This document shows, piece by piece, positions 1 to 10,365 of a stretch of DNA of 64,000 nt. The first letter of the stretch is position 1. Every line of letters starts with the position of its first letter. The notes beneath the pieces were generated by a model. That model was not told the origin of the DNA. It saw only the letters and a program-made list of their open reading frames with translations, and searched no databases. A program made the position numbers and the translations under genes. Source of the DNA: Rosa chinensis (Eukaryota; Streptophyta; Magnoliopsida; Rosales; Rosaceae). Where the stretch lies: contig NC_037094.1 in assembly GCF_002994745.2 (NCBI RefSeq), forward strand, positions 41,037,456 through 41,101,455, read 5' to 3'.

Positions 1-2
1 TC

Positions 3-1273
3 TCCACCGCAACTGTTGAAGGAGGACCCCCTACAGGCATAGTGTACCCTGCCCCTGCAGCTGGAAGACAGGCAGAGTTTGAGCTTAAGAGTGGATTGTT
101 GCACAAGCTCCCTATGTTCCATGGCCTCAATATGGAGGACGCCAACAAGCATATCAGAGAATTTCAGTCTGTATGTGCTAACATGCAACCACAAGGAGCA
201 GATGAAAACATTCTGAAGATGAAGGCATTTCCGTTCTCCTTAGCTGACAGAGCCAAAGATTGGCTATATGAGCTTCCTGCTGGTCGTATCACATCATGGG
301 AAACAATGAGAAAGGCCTTCTTGGAAAAATACTTCCCAGCTTCCAAGGTCATCACACTCAGGAAGAAGCTTAGTGGAATAGAGCAGGCCCATGATGAGTC
401 CTATGCTGCCTACTACGAGAGGTTCAATTCCCTACTTGCACAATGCCCTCAACATCAAATGAAGGATGAGACCTTACTTACATGCTTTTACGAAGGACTC
501 TTACCCTTGGAAAGGAAAATGTTGGATGCTGCAGCTGGTGGAGCTTTTGTGGATAAGTCACCTGCGGTTGGGAAGGAACTTATAGCTAATCGTGCCCTAA
601 ACTCCCAACAGTATGAGGGTGTGAGACAACCCACTCGTAGGGTAAATGAGGTGAGCACTAGTCCTGCCATTGCGGATCAATTGAGCAAACTCACCCTTCT
701 TGTGAACAAGGTGGCGACTACTCAAGGCCATGGAGGACCCTCTGCTTGTGGGGTATGCTTTACTCAAGGACATCCTACGGATCAATGTCCTCAACTGAGT
801 GAGAATGGTGGTTGGGAGTCTGTGAATGCTATAGGAGGCTATCAAGGGAACCAAGGGGTCCCCAACGTCCAAGGTATGATCCATATTCGAATACCTATAA
901 CCCTGGATGGAGGGACCACCCCAACTTCAAGTGGACCAACAATGAAAATGTTCAGAACCCTCTTGGTGGCAGTTTCCAACGTCCTCAAGGACCTCCCTAT
1001 CAAAGACCTTACATGCCTCCTCAACATAACATAGGGAATTCCAATTCTCACTATGATAAGACGATAGAGGCATTGACTAATTCTACTCAGGCATTGACTA
1101 GTGCCACACAGACTTTGCTTCAAGGACAACAGACCAATGCCAAGGACATTGCAGAGCTCAAGAAGCAAATGGGACAAGTGGTGGACTTCATGACCAAGTT
1201 TCATGAGAGTGGTAAGCTTCCGAGCAACACAATTCCAAACCCAAAGGGAGGCTTTGAAGGTTCCACCAACTGA
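3..1273 (+). pseudogene. gag: gag of element A (capsid/nucleocapsid), 5'-truncated by window edge, frameshifted
   Basis: The frame is open from base 3 and matches the gag of element K almost residue for residue, so the true start lies left of the window. It contains the retrotransposon gag domain (WLYELPAGRI, LEKYFPASK, LLTCFYEGLLP) and a CCHC zinc knuckle at 747-788 (CGVCFTQGHPTDQC, spacing CX2CX4HX4C). At 855-863 a G4/C4 stretch breaks the frame; the downstream gag sequence ([18 protein letters not shown]) continues in the next frame to a stop at 1271-1273. Comparison with K and B suggests one lost G. After the Gly-rich segment near 1250 the homology to gag-pol ends and pol is absent. Gag would coat and package element RNA; this copy is unlikely to make a full product. 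Confidence 0.85.
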
Positions 1274-3245
1274 GGAGAAGAGGAAACCACGTCTAGGCTG
1301 AGAAGACGTTAAAACCAAGCGCTACTTGGGAGGCAACCCATGCAAATCAGATTTGCTTTCTTTATCCTTATCTTTTATTTTTCGTTTTTGCTTTTTGAAT
1401 TTAGTATTATTTTCGTAAATTTCATCCCTATATGCTTAAGTGTTTCATTGCATGCTTTTAATTGATTACATTGAGGACAATGCAATATTTAAGTGTGGGG
1501 GAAGGGATTTACACTTTTGTCTTGAGTCATATGTTGAAAATACAAAAAAAAAAAAAAAAAAAAAAAATTGAAAAATGTCAAAAAAGTCAAAAATTTTCGT
1601 TGCTTTTGTTTTTGTTTTGAGTCTTAGGATGCCCTTTCAACTGTCTAGGATGATTCTATATCTCTGAAATCATGACTAAAAGAGGATCACAAAATTGAGA
1701 TGATTTAAACACGGTATTCTTTGGTTAATTGAGATATATGAAAAATATATGCCTTGTAGTGGATATGGATTTCGAAACTTTGGTACAGAATATGAGCATG
1801 TTAAGATGAGTTTTGATTCATATAAACCCATGTGAGATAATTGAGCCCATGTCCCTTTTCCTTGGAGTGAATCGAAAATATATATATTCTTATTTTCTTG
1901 GCGATGTTTTGATGATCTCATTATTCTTTCATCTTGATTGACTACTTGCCATAGATTAAGTTTGATGGACTAGAGAATGCTAGAATTCGCTCTTGTGCTT
2001 GTTGAGACGTTATCAATACATGGCCCTGATTCTGGAAGGGATAGAGGCACCCTAGGAATTACCACCATTGCCAAATAAACCTGTGTCCCTAATTGTGCCC
2101 GTCGTGGGACTCCCCTAGATAAGCCCCTTTGAGCCTACATTGAGCCTTTTCATTCATCACCCTTAAAACCCTTAACCATGAAGCTTAGTATAGTTACAAC
2201 CTTACCCTTGTTCTAAGAACTTAGTGGAGCTATCTTTTGAGACATACTTCGTGGGTTTGGTGCTAAGGATGAAAATTGAGAAGAGGTGAAAGTTCAAGTG
2301 TGGGGGTAGACTTGTCCATAAAAAAAAAAATAAAAAAAAGTATATGTGAAAGCCGTGAAAAATGAAAAGAAAAGAAAATTGTGTACGGCTAGAAAAGAAA
2401 GAAAAATGTTTATGGATTTTAGTCCCTCATACTTAGTGATTTTGGAGTTTACTTTGAACTGAAGGCCCACTACTGAAAAATTTGGCCTTTGTCCATTCAC
2501 TATAGTTCAGGGGAAGTTTACAATGAAGATTGGGCCCAACATGAAGACATTAGGCCCCTTTTATGTTACCTCTAGGGAAAGTGACGTTTTTGCAATGCCT
2601 TGGTGGATTTCTTGAGGTCTCTACATTTACATATGCTCTACTAGGTTTTTAGGACACTTTGATAAATCCTTACCTTTCATTTCTTTAAACCTTGTGCCCT
2701 AGCCCCATTACAACCTTTGAGAAGACCTTCTTGATCCTTAAGATGGGACAGCCCTTGATGTGGAGATGAGTTACAAGAGTTGAACCTATGGCTTGGGTCC
2801 ATCTGTGCAAGTAGTTGATATCCTTCATGAGATCTTTAAAGAAAATTATACATGTGCTTTCGTTTCTTACATTATGTGATATACTTGCTATCTGTCACAT
2901 ATACTTGAGTGTATAAGCTTCTAAGCATTGTCATGATCTGAGAGAAGAAAGAGGGATATACCTTGTGAGATTTGAATCAAACTTGTTTGAAACATGCTTA
3001 ACAGAAACCATCACCATTGTTTCAACCAAGTCCTACTTGTGTATATGTAAATTATGTGTTTTAATTAACTCTCGAATGCCTAAACATGGAATCTTGATTG
3101 AGTGCTAATCTTGGTGTTGTGAAAGTAAGAGATTGCTGAGACAAATAGTTGAAGGGCAATAGAGTCTTTGTTTGTAAAGTCTTTAATTTTCGTTGAGTCT
3201 TAGTATGTGTCTTAGTGTGATTTTGCTAAGGGACTAGCAAAAGCT
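1274..3245 (+). other. 3' non-coding region of element A
   Basis: No credible ORF is present. The region carries blocks shared with all other elements here: the post-stop hairpin at 1326-1341, a PPT-like motif AAGTGTGGGGG at 1491, a poly-A run near 1542-1567, the 16-mer GTGCCCGTCGTGGGAC at 2095-2110 and a second PPT-like motif at 2296-2306. In other Athila elements this interval may hold an env-like gene; none is visible here. Confidence 0.8.
1326..1341 (+). other. Conserved post-pol hairpin (element A copy)
   Basis: TGGG and CCCA pair around the loop AGGCAA. The outer pair is T/T here and so unpaired, unlike the six other copies, which are TTGGG/CCCAA or ATGGG/CCCAT. Confidence 0.6.
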
Positions 3246-3260
3246 AAGTGTGGGGGAATT
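3246..3260 (+). promoter_or_regulatory. Polypurine tract (plus-strand primer) of element A
   Basis: AAGTGTGGGGGAATT lies directly against the TGATAGG start of the 3' LTR, the expected place for the RNase H-resistant primer of plus-strand DNA synthesis. Confidence 0.85.
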
Positions 3261-3864
3261 TGATAGGAGCATTTTAATGCGACGTTTTAACTGCATTTCC
3301 CTACATTTTCTGCGTTATTTCCTTAATAAAACTCTGTTTAGGAAAGTTTCCATTCTTTGATTGGGAAAGTTCCTCTTTGTAGAAAGTTTCTATTTTTGTA
3401 GTTTCTATTTATCATTTTTAGTAAGTTTCCATTTTCGGTAGTTTCTATTTTTCATTTTTAGAAAGTTTCCCATTTTCAGTTTAGGAAAGTTGCCATTTTT
3501 CATTTTAGGAAAGTTTCTATTTTTCTTACTAGTTTCTATTTTCAGGACCTCCGAGCTAGAAAGTGGAAATGAACTCATAAATGGAAAGAGGAGCTTGCGA
3601 ACTACAAGGGGAGCAAAGATGAAGAACAATGAGCCACAGAAATGAGCAGAAATGAAGAGAAGAAGTTTTCCTGGTCCAACCAGGAAACCCTGCGGAAAGG
3701 AGGAAGGCTTCCCTAGCAAGTTTCCAACGCAACCATGAAAAAGAAATGGAAAAATAATGTGTTTTGCGTTGGAAAATGAGAAGGCTTGAAGATGAAGCAA
3801 CGAGGCCCAAGAACTCTTTGGATTTTCGGCAAATTGGATAATGGCCCATCAAAGCCCATGACAT

Positions 3865-3887
3865 TAGGGTTTGTGACGCAAACCCTA
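3865..3887. repeat. Inverted telobox pair in U3 of element A
   Basis: TAGGGTTTG and CAAACCCTA form perfect 9-bp arms around TGACG. The same structure occurs in both K LTRs (50949-50971 and 62695-62717). Confidence 0.75.
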
Positions 3888-4415
3888 GCCCTTAAAGATG
3901 TTTGCCGTGAATTTGCAAGAGAGAAACAAGGAGGAGGCGTCCAAAAATCAGAAAATAATAAGAAGATTTCGGTGGAGATTTTCTAGGGCTATTTTTATGG
4001 AAAGAAAATCTACTTGAAGAAACCCTAGAAGACCTAGCCGTCCAAGCCAAGAGGAAATCAAGGAATTGCCGTGCAAAATAAAGAAGAAACCCTAGAGAAT
4101 TCGGCAAAGATTTTATCTAGAGAGTTTTAAGGAAAGAAAATATGTGTGGAGACCAAGAAAAGCTCAAAAGAAGTCTAGATACATTCCTATATTCCCTAAA
4201 GAGTTTTGGCCGAAATAAAAGAGAAAAATCAGAATATTATCAAGGGAATTTCGGCAAGAATTATTTAGGGAATTAAATGGAATTTTGTGATTGGTTGCAC
4301 CACCTCATAAGGCTTATGTGGCAAGCAAGCATTGGAGGAAATTATGTGGAGTTATATCATTGTGCCGTGAGATTACTAGGGTTACAAGGCTTGGAGAACA
4401 AAGGAAGCCGTCCCC

Positions 4416-4423
4416 TATATATT
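4416..4423 (+). promoter_or_regulatory. TATA box of the element A LTR
   Basis: TATATATT lies mid-LTR, downstream of the repeat-rich U3, at the place matching the TATA boxes of other LTRs in this window. It is a likely Pol II promoter; the start site is not determined. Confidence 0.55.
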
Positions 4424-5573
4424 CATCTCTTCTTTCAACGTCAAAGGTCCCAAGTTCCATTCTTTACGTTCATACTTTGAGAAAAAATCAGAAAACTCTC
4501 TCTAGCTTAGCCGTGTTCTTCTCCATCCTCTAGGGCAACCACGAAGTTCAAGCAAGGCCAAGGAAGAAGAAGACAAGCCGTGCACACCATCCACCCTTCA
4601 CCTTGAAGATTGCTTTCGAAATTCAAGAGACCACATCATCACTTCATTCATCTCATCTTCATCACGGTGTAATCCGATTCTCCTTGTACCTTTGCTTTGT
4701 ATTTTCGTTGGTTTTGCCTTAGTTGACACATATGTATGAACAAGTATTGTTTTCTGAAATTTTATGATGAATTGTTAATTTTCAGATTCATATATTGCGA
4801 TTTATGGTTGCTTTTGTGTGAGTGTTTGATTAAATTTGCATGATAGAAATCTTTTGTATGATAATCTTGAATGGTTCGAAACATTTAGGGTTTTTATGTG
4901 ATTGTTGCTACGAATTCGAGAACATGGATCAACTTTTTGGTTTTGTGTTCTTGAATCGATAAGTAGTAAAGGTTTTGTACAAAAACCGAATTTAATCGAA
5001 GAAGATTGCAATTAGGTGGACTTTTTCATACTAAGTTGCACATTTGAGTTGATAGCCTTTCTAGGTGCTTATTGCGTTAAACATGTATGATTGACTAGCT
5101 TTCTAGGGCTTGAATGCATGTTTGATAGGATTAATCTAGGTGCTTTCGCTTAGGTTAATTAGCGTTGAAAGTAAAATATGGGAAATTGTTTGCTTTTGAA
5201 CGTTTCACATGATCAACTCCTCTTGCATGACTATGATGAACAATGATGAACTTGAATCAATTTTAATCATGAGTTTCGACTTTGATCTTTGTTCTTACAT
5301 TCCATTTATATTTTTATGTTTTTGCGTTTTTAATTATTTAGTTAGCTTTTATTTTCGAAAATAGAAAACCAAAATCAAAAATCCCCCTTTTTCGTAAATA
5401 TGTATATATTTTGTTTTATTTTTGTAAATATTATACTTTGTTTTAATTTTAATTGTTTAATTGTTTGATAATGACAGGTGTACCCTCAATCCCCGGAATA
5501 GAACGATCCCTATTTACTTTATACTACTAATGACATTTCAGGGTTAAATTGGTCGCTTCCTCAGAGCGTATCA

Positions 5574-7840
5574 ACTAAGAAAACAAATTATTGACCAAGT
5601 CAAACATTAAATCCTAAGTCAAAACTAACTCTAACTACTTTCCCTAAAATTTAGGAACCTATCCCTTAAATTAAGGAGACCTAACAAACTCATAACAAAC
5701 TCCTAAAAAAACACTAAAACTAAAAACAAACACATATTTACTATTCACGGAGACACTATTCACGAAATTAAAAACATTTTTTAAATTTTATTTTATTTTA
5801 TTTTTATTTAACTAAGTTAACATGCTACCTAAAAATCTAAGTTAATTTTATTTATTTACACAAACAAGAAAACATAAAGATAGGGGGGTTTTTAAAGATT
5901 GAAATCGAAATTTTCAGAAAGTAAACAAAGATTAAAATTGTTTTTATTTACAAAGGTGGGAAAAGAAGAATCTTTGAAGAACAATTTTTCAAGAACTAAT
6001 CAAGAACAACATATTCATGCATCCCTTAATCTTGTTAATTACCATGGAACATCATCAACCAAGAAACAAAGATCAACGCAACCAATGTCCCTTATTTTAC
6101 TTCCCTTTACTTAGTCAATTAAGCAACGCACTTAATCCAACATATTTCAAACGCAGGTATCACACAATCAACGCAACTCATGATCTCATGCATTCGAATC
6201 ATTAAGAACAAGTGAAAGTTTGGTCAATGAACATGCAAATCCAAGTACTCAACGCAAGTCAATTCATCACATGCATAATCTGATTTCGACCTTTGTCCAA
6301 AGCCTTTACTACTTAAGTGAATTAGGGTTACAACGCATAAACCTAATTACTAGCTCCAATTACATGCAATCACTCTAAGTTTCGAACCAAAGAACAAGAA
6401 CATGCAAAAGTTTTCCATAAAACAAAATCAGATCATCATTCCATGAAATCGGCAATTAACAAGAATCAAACATACATAAACACATCAAACATTGAAAAGA
6501 CTATCCAAATCGCATCCAAAAATCAGAAAACTAACTCATGGTTTCGGTTTTACACAAAGAAAAACAAAAACAGAATTTCTATCTAACAAGTTACAAAACC
6601 GAGAAGAAAACATGATGAAGATGGTAAGAACAACCCTTAGACACGTCCCAAGGTCCAACGCAGATCCAAGGCGGCGGCACAAAGTGAAGATCACGGCAAA
6701 GATGGAGGATGGCACGGCTAGAACTTGCAAGACGCGAAAACCTGAAACTCAAGAGCAAACCGGTGAGAAACGAAATTGTGGAGAATAAAGTGTCACCCCT
6801 GAACGTCTAATACACAAGGTATATATAGTAGAACGTCTCAAGGCACTCCCAATTCGTTTCTACTTGGTTTCTCTTAGTTCGTGTTGATTTAGGACTCCTT
6901 TGTCACAAAATAGATTTCCGGCGGGATTGACCTCAGTTCACTAAAACGACCATAACTTCCTCTAGAAAATAGCTATTGATGAGCTGTAAAAAGATCTGGA
7001 AACTAGATATCTGAAGCTTTCCAACCATATAAAAATCATAATTTTCTGAGCTCTGAGCGATTTTTGACACTCCGTTGAAGTTGACTGATCTGCACAGGCA
7101 GATTTCCGAATCTGTATTGGTTTAAACTTTTAATGCACAAGTTGAGTCCAATTCGGTTTTCCTTCACATCACATGCCTCTCACATGCCTTCCATGCCTAT
7201 TCTGAAGTAGAAACGTCAAGAACTCCCTAGAACCTTCAAGAATCTCACGGCAATTCAATCCTTACTCAACAAGAAGTCCAAATTCCATATTGCTTTGTAA
7301 TTCGAATCTCTTGTGACTTCCTCTTCCATGTGCACGGCATATGACCTTCTTGAGTCTTCTAGATGCTTCATGATCGTTCCATAGCTCTCCTAGTATGAGT
7401 AGAACTCCATATGCAAGTAGGTTTCCTAGTTGAATACAAACTCCTTTTCTGCGATACTTCTACACTCTTCCGGAACCTTCTTGAGTAATCCTTATCCAAC
7501 AGGGACTCCTTGTCACACTAGGATTCCTTATCTGAGTAGAATTGGGTTTCCCTGTCCAAGTAGAACTTCTAATTTCCGCGACTTAAGAGTTTGAATCCAA
7601 GTCAGCTTCTGATTCCTACTCCAACTAGGATTCCTTTTCCTAGTCAAACTGGGAGAATTTCCATTTCTTCATTTCTTTCCATTTCTGCGCCACTTATGCC
7701 TTCCTTAGTCATTTTTCGACTTTGAGACTCCATTTTCACCTGTAAAACACTAACTAAGTTAAATTGATCAAGATAAAGGAAATAACTCAGCAAAATATAG
7801 GGTTTAAACATTATTAACGTCGCATTTTATGCTCCTATCA
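5574..7840 (-). repeat. Partial 3' LTR of element M, U5 side cut by element A
   Basis: The LTR head TGATAGGAGC is at the right end (7831-7840 in reverse complement), next to the PPT. It matches the B LTRs throughout with moderate divergence. About 0.4 kb of the U5 side is missing and should lie left of element A. A reverse-complement TATATATA lies near 6820, as in B. Short ORFs here are also present in the B LTRs and are not genes. Confidence 0.85.
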
Positions 7841-7855
7841 AATTCCCCCACACTT
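7841..7855 (-). promoter_or_regulatory. Polypurine tract of element M
   Basis: The reverse complement reads AAGTGTGGGGGAATT directly before the LTR head, identical to the tracts of A, B, C, E and K. Confidence 0.85.
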
Positions 7856-10365
7856 AGCTTTTGCTAGTCCCTTAGCGAAATCAACATAACAAAACAAAAA
7901 AGACTACAAAACTAAAACGAAGACTAACGAAAAAGACTAAGTATAGAAAACGAAAATCAAAGACTCAAGACTCAAAAGAAACAAACATATAACACAAAAA
8001 GACTTAAACGAAAATCAAAACCAAAAACAAAGACCAAGACGTTGACACACACAATGACCTCTAAGCCCTTTAACATATTGTCTCAGAAATCTCATACTTT
8101 CAAGTCACCAAGATTAGCACTTAACCAAGCATCACATCTTCAAGATATTCAAGAGCTAATTACAAAATATAATCCACATATAAGCATGTAAGACTTGGGG
8201 GTAAACAATGGTGATGGGTTCTTTAACATATTTCAAATAAGTCATGATTCAAACCTCACATGGATAAATCACTCTTTCTTCTCTCAGATTCAAGGCTCAT
8301 GCTTAAAAGCTTATCACTCAAGTATATGTGAAAGAATAGCAAGTGTATCACATATGTATAAGAAACGAAAGCACATATATTTTTCTTTTAAAGATCTCAT
8401 GAAAGATATCAACTACTTGCACAGATGAACCCAAGCCATAAGTTCAACAGTCATAACTCATCTCCACAGATCAAAGGCTGTCCCATCTTAAGGATCAAAG
8501 AGGTTTTACAATTTAAGGTTGTAATGGGGCCAAGGCTTAAGGTTTAAAGAAACGAAGGGATAGGGAAATCACAAAGTATCCTAAAAACCTAGCAGAGCAC
8601 TATTAGATGTAGAGAGACTATTTTCGAATCCACCAAGCATAGCAAATGTCATGTCCTTCAAGGGCTTATAAAAGGGCCAAGTGCCATCATGTTGGGCCCA
8701 TACTTCATTCTAACCTTCTTTCGAACAAGTGAATTGGACAAAGACCAAATTTTTCAACAATGGACCTTCAATTCCAAACAAACTCCAAATTCACTAAGTA
8801 TAGGGGACTAAAATCCATAAACATAAACAATAGCACACATTTTTTCTTTAATTGCCGAAATATTCCTTTATATTTTTTTTTTTACGATTTCTTTTTCTTT
8901 TCTTTTTTCTTTTTCGGCAATTACAAACAAAAATTCATATGGACAAGTCTACCCCCACACTTGAACTTCTTCATGTCTTCAGAAATCTTCCTTGACGCCA
9001 AAACTCCAAGCAAAGTCTCAAAAATATGCTCCACTAAGTCTTTAGAACAAAGGGTACGGATATAACTATACTAAGGTTAAGGGTTAAGGAGTTTTGAGGG
9101 TGATGAAAGAAAAAGGCTCAATGTAGGCTCAAAATGGTTAAACTAGGGGAGTCCCACGACGGGCACATATAGGGACACAGGCTATATTTGGCTATGGTGG
9201 TAAATATCCTAAGTAAGTACCTTTATCCTTTCCAGAATCAGAGCCATATATTGATCATAAACGCCTCAACAAGCATAACAGTGAATTCTAGCATTCTCTA
9301 GTTCATCAAACTTAATCTATGGCAAGTAATCAATCAAGATGAAAGAATAATGAGATCAACAAAATCATCGCCAAGAAAATAAGAGTATATTCATTTTTTT
9401 CATTAATCACTCACAAAGAAAGGGCACATGGCTCAAATTCTCACAAGGGTTATTATGAATCACAACTTATCTTCCACATATTCATATTCTGTACCAAAGT
9501 TACGCATGCACCATATCTACTACACATTCATATGCTTTTCATACATCATAGTTAACCAAAGAATATCATCAAACATTATCTCAATCTTGTGATCCTCTTT
9601 TAGCCTTAATTTCGGAGATATAAGCTCATCCTAGACAGTTAGAAGGGCATCCTAAGACTCGATCACAAAACAAAACAAAAACAAACACATAAGTGACGCA
9701 ACAAACAAGACTAAAACGTTTTGGACTTAGGGTTATTTCCCTTCTCCTTTCGGTAACTCCTTTGGACCATGACCAGGTGAAGAGAGGAATGATTTTGGCG
9801 GAGCTCAGCTCACTTGATTGACAGGGGACGAGACCCTTTGTCAGCACTTCTCATATCCAAACTAGATCTTAGACATCATATCCCATTGGATGCGCCTACG
9901 ATGAAGATATTTACCCAAAATTCATTTTAACTCTAACAATAAACAACAAAACAATAACACAAGTATAAAAATCGAAACATGGAGCACAAAACCTAAAACA
10001 AAAGTTAACGCAAAATTTTTTTATTTTCTGATTTTTCCGATTTTTTATTTTGTTTTCTTTTTATAACCACACAACTAGCTCCTAAAAACAAAGTGAAACG
10101 TTATACCCTTCCCCCACACTTAAATCATGCATTGTCCTCAATGTATAAACAGGTAGAAAGCATACAAAACATTAAACAAGCATGGCATAAGAGTTAACGC
10201 AAGAAACCCAAAAACAAAGCAAAATTTCACGAAAATAAAGAGAAAGGGAGGAGTTCAAGAAAGCAAATCTGCGTTGATGGCTCCTCCACAGCTACGGATG
10301 AAATGGGTTGCCTCCCATGCAGCGCTTAATTTTTAAAGTCTTTCAGCCTAGACTTGCACCTTCAT
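7856..10365 (-). other. 3' non-coding region of element M
   Basis: About 2.5 kb between the pol stop and the PPT with no credible gene and no env-like ORF. It holds the post-stop hairpin (10303-10318), PPT-like motifs at 10111-10121 and 8952-8962, and the 16-mer in reverse complement at 9151-9166. A copy of a leader-like module (AGCTCCGCCAAAATCGTTCC type) lies near 9720-9900. Confidence 0.8.
10303..10318 (-). other. Conserved post-pol hairpin (element M copy)
   Basis: On the element strand ATGGG-AGGCAA-CCCAT forms a 5-bp stem 47 nt after the pol stop codon. Confidence 0.7.

Larger units (their letters stand above)
1..5573 (+). mobile_element. Element A: Athila-like LTR retrotransposon, 5' end outside window, pol missing
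   Basis: The window opens inside gag of a plus-strand Ty3/Gypsy element. After gag (to 1273) the sequence passes straight into the 3' non-coding region that in related elements follows the pol stop; no protease, RT or integrase sequence is present. A polypurine tract at 3246-3260 precedes a complete 3' LTR at 3261-5573. The right flank from 5574 is the interrupted minus-strand LTR of element M, so A inserted into M. The expected TSD is ACTAA (5574-5578); its left copy lies outside the window. Gag and LTR resemble element K most closely. Confidence 0.9.
3261..5573 (+). repeat. 3' LTR of element A (family A/H/K, 2313 bp)
   Basis: It starts TGATAGGAGC after the PPT and ends GCGTATCA. The U3 part has several TAGAAAGTTTCCATTTT-like repeats (about 3340-3545), an inverted telobox pair at 3865-3887 and a TATA box TATATATT at 4416-4423. 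The U5 part carries CAATCCCCGG (5487-5496), the complement of the PBS flank, and a terminal stem CGCT/AGCG (5554-5557 with 5565-5568). It is the same family as the K LTRs (49206-51566 and 60950-63312). Confidence 0.9.

Noticed and set aside
855..866. Programmed frameshift between gag and pol
   Set aside because: A needs a -1 and K a +1 shift near the same point, there is no standard slippery heptamer, and B has gag-pol in one frame. Indels fit better.
3340..3545. CRISPR-like array
   Set aside because: Repeats are short, diverged, adjacent and part of U3; no uniform spacers, and the source is a plant genome.
6492..6788. 98-aa ORF repeated at 14584-14880 and 33169-33465
   Set aside because: It lies in the B/M LTRs and is conserved only because the LTRs are copies; no domain and no start context. 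Treated as LTR sequence.
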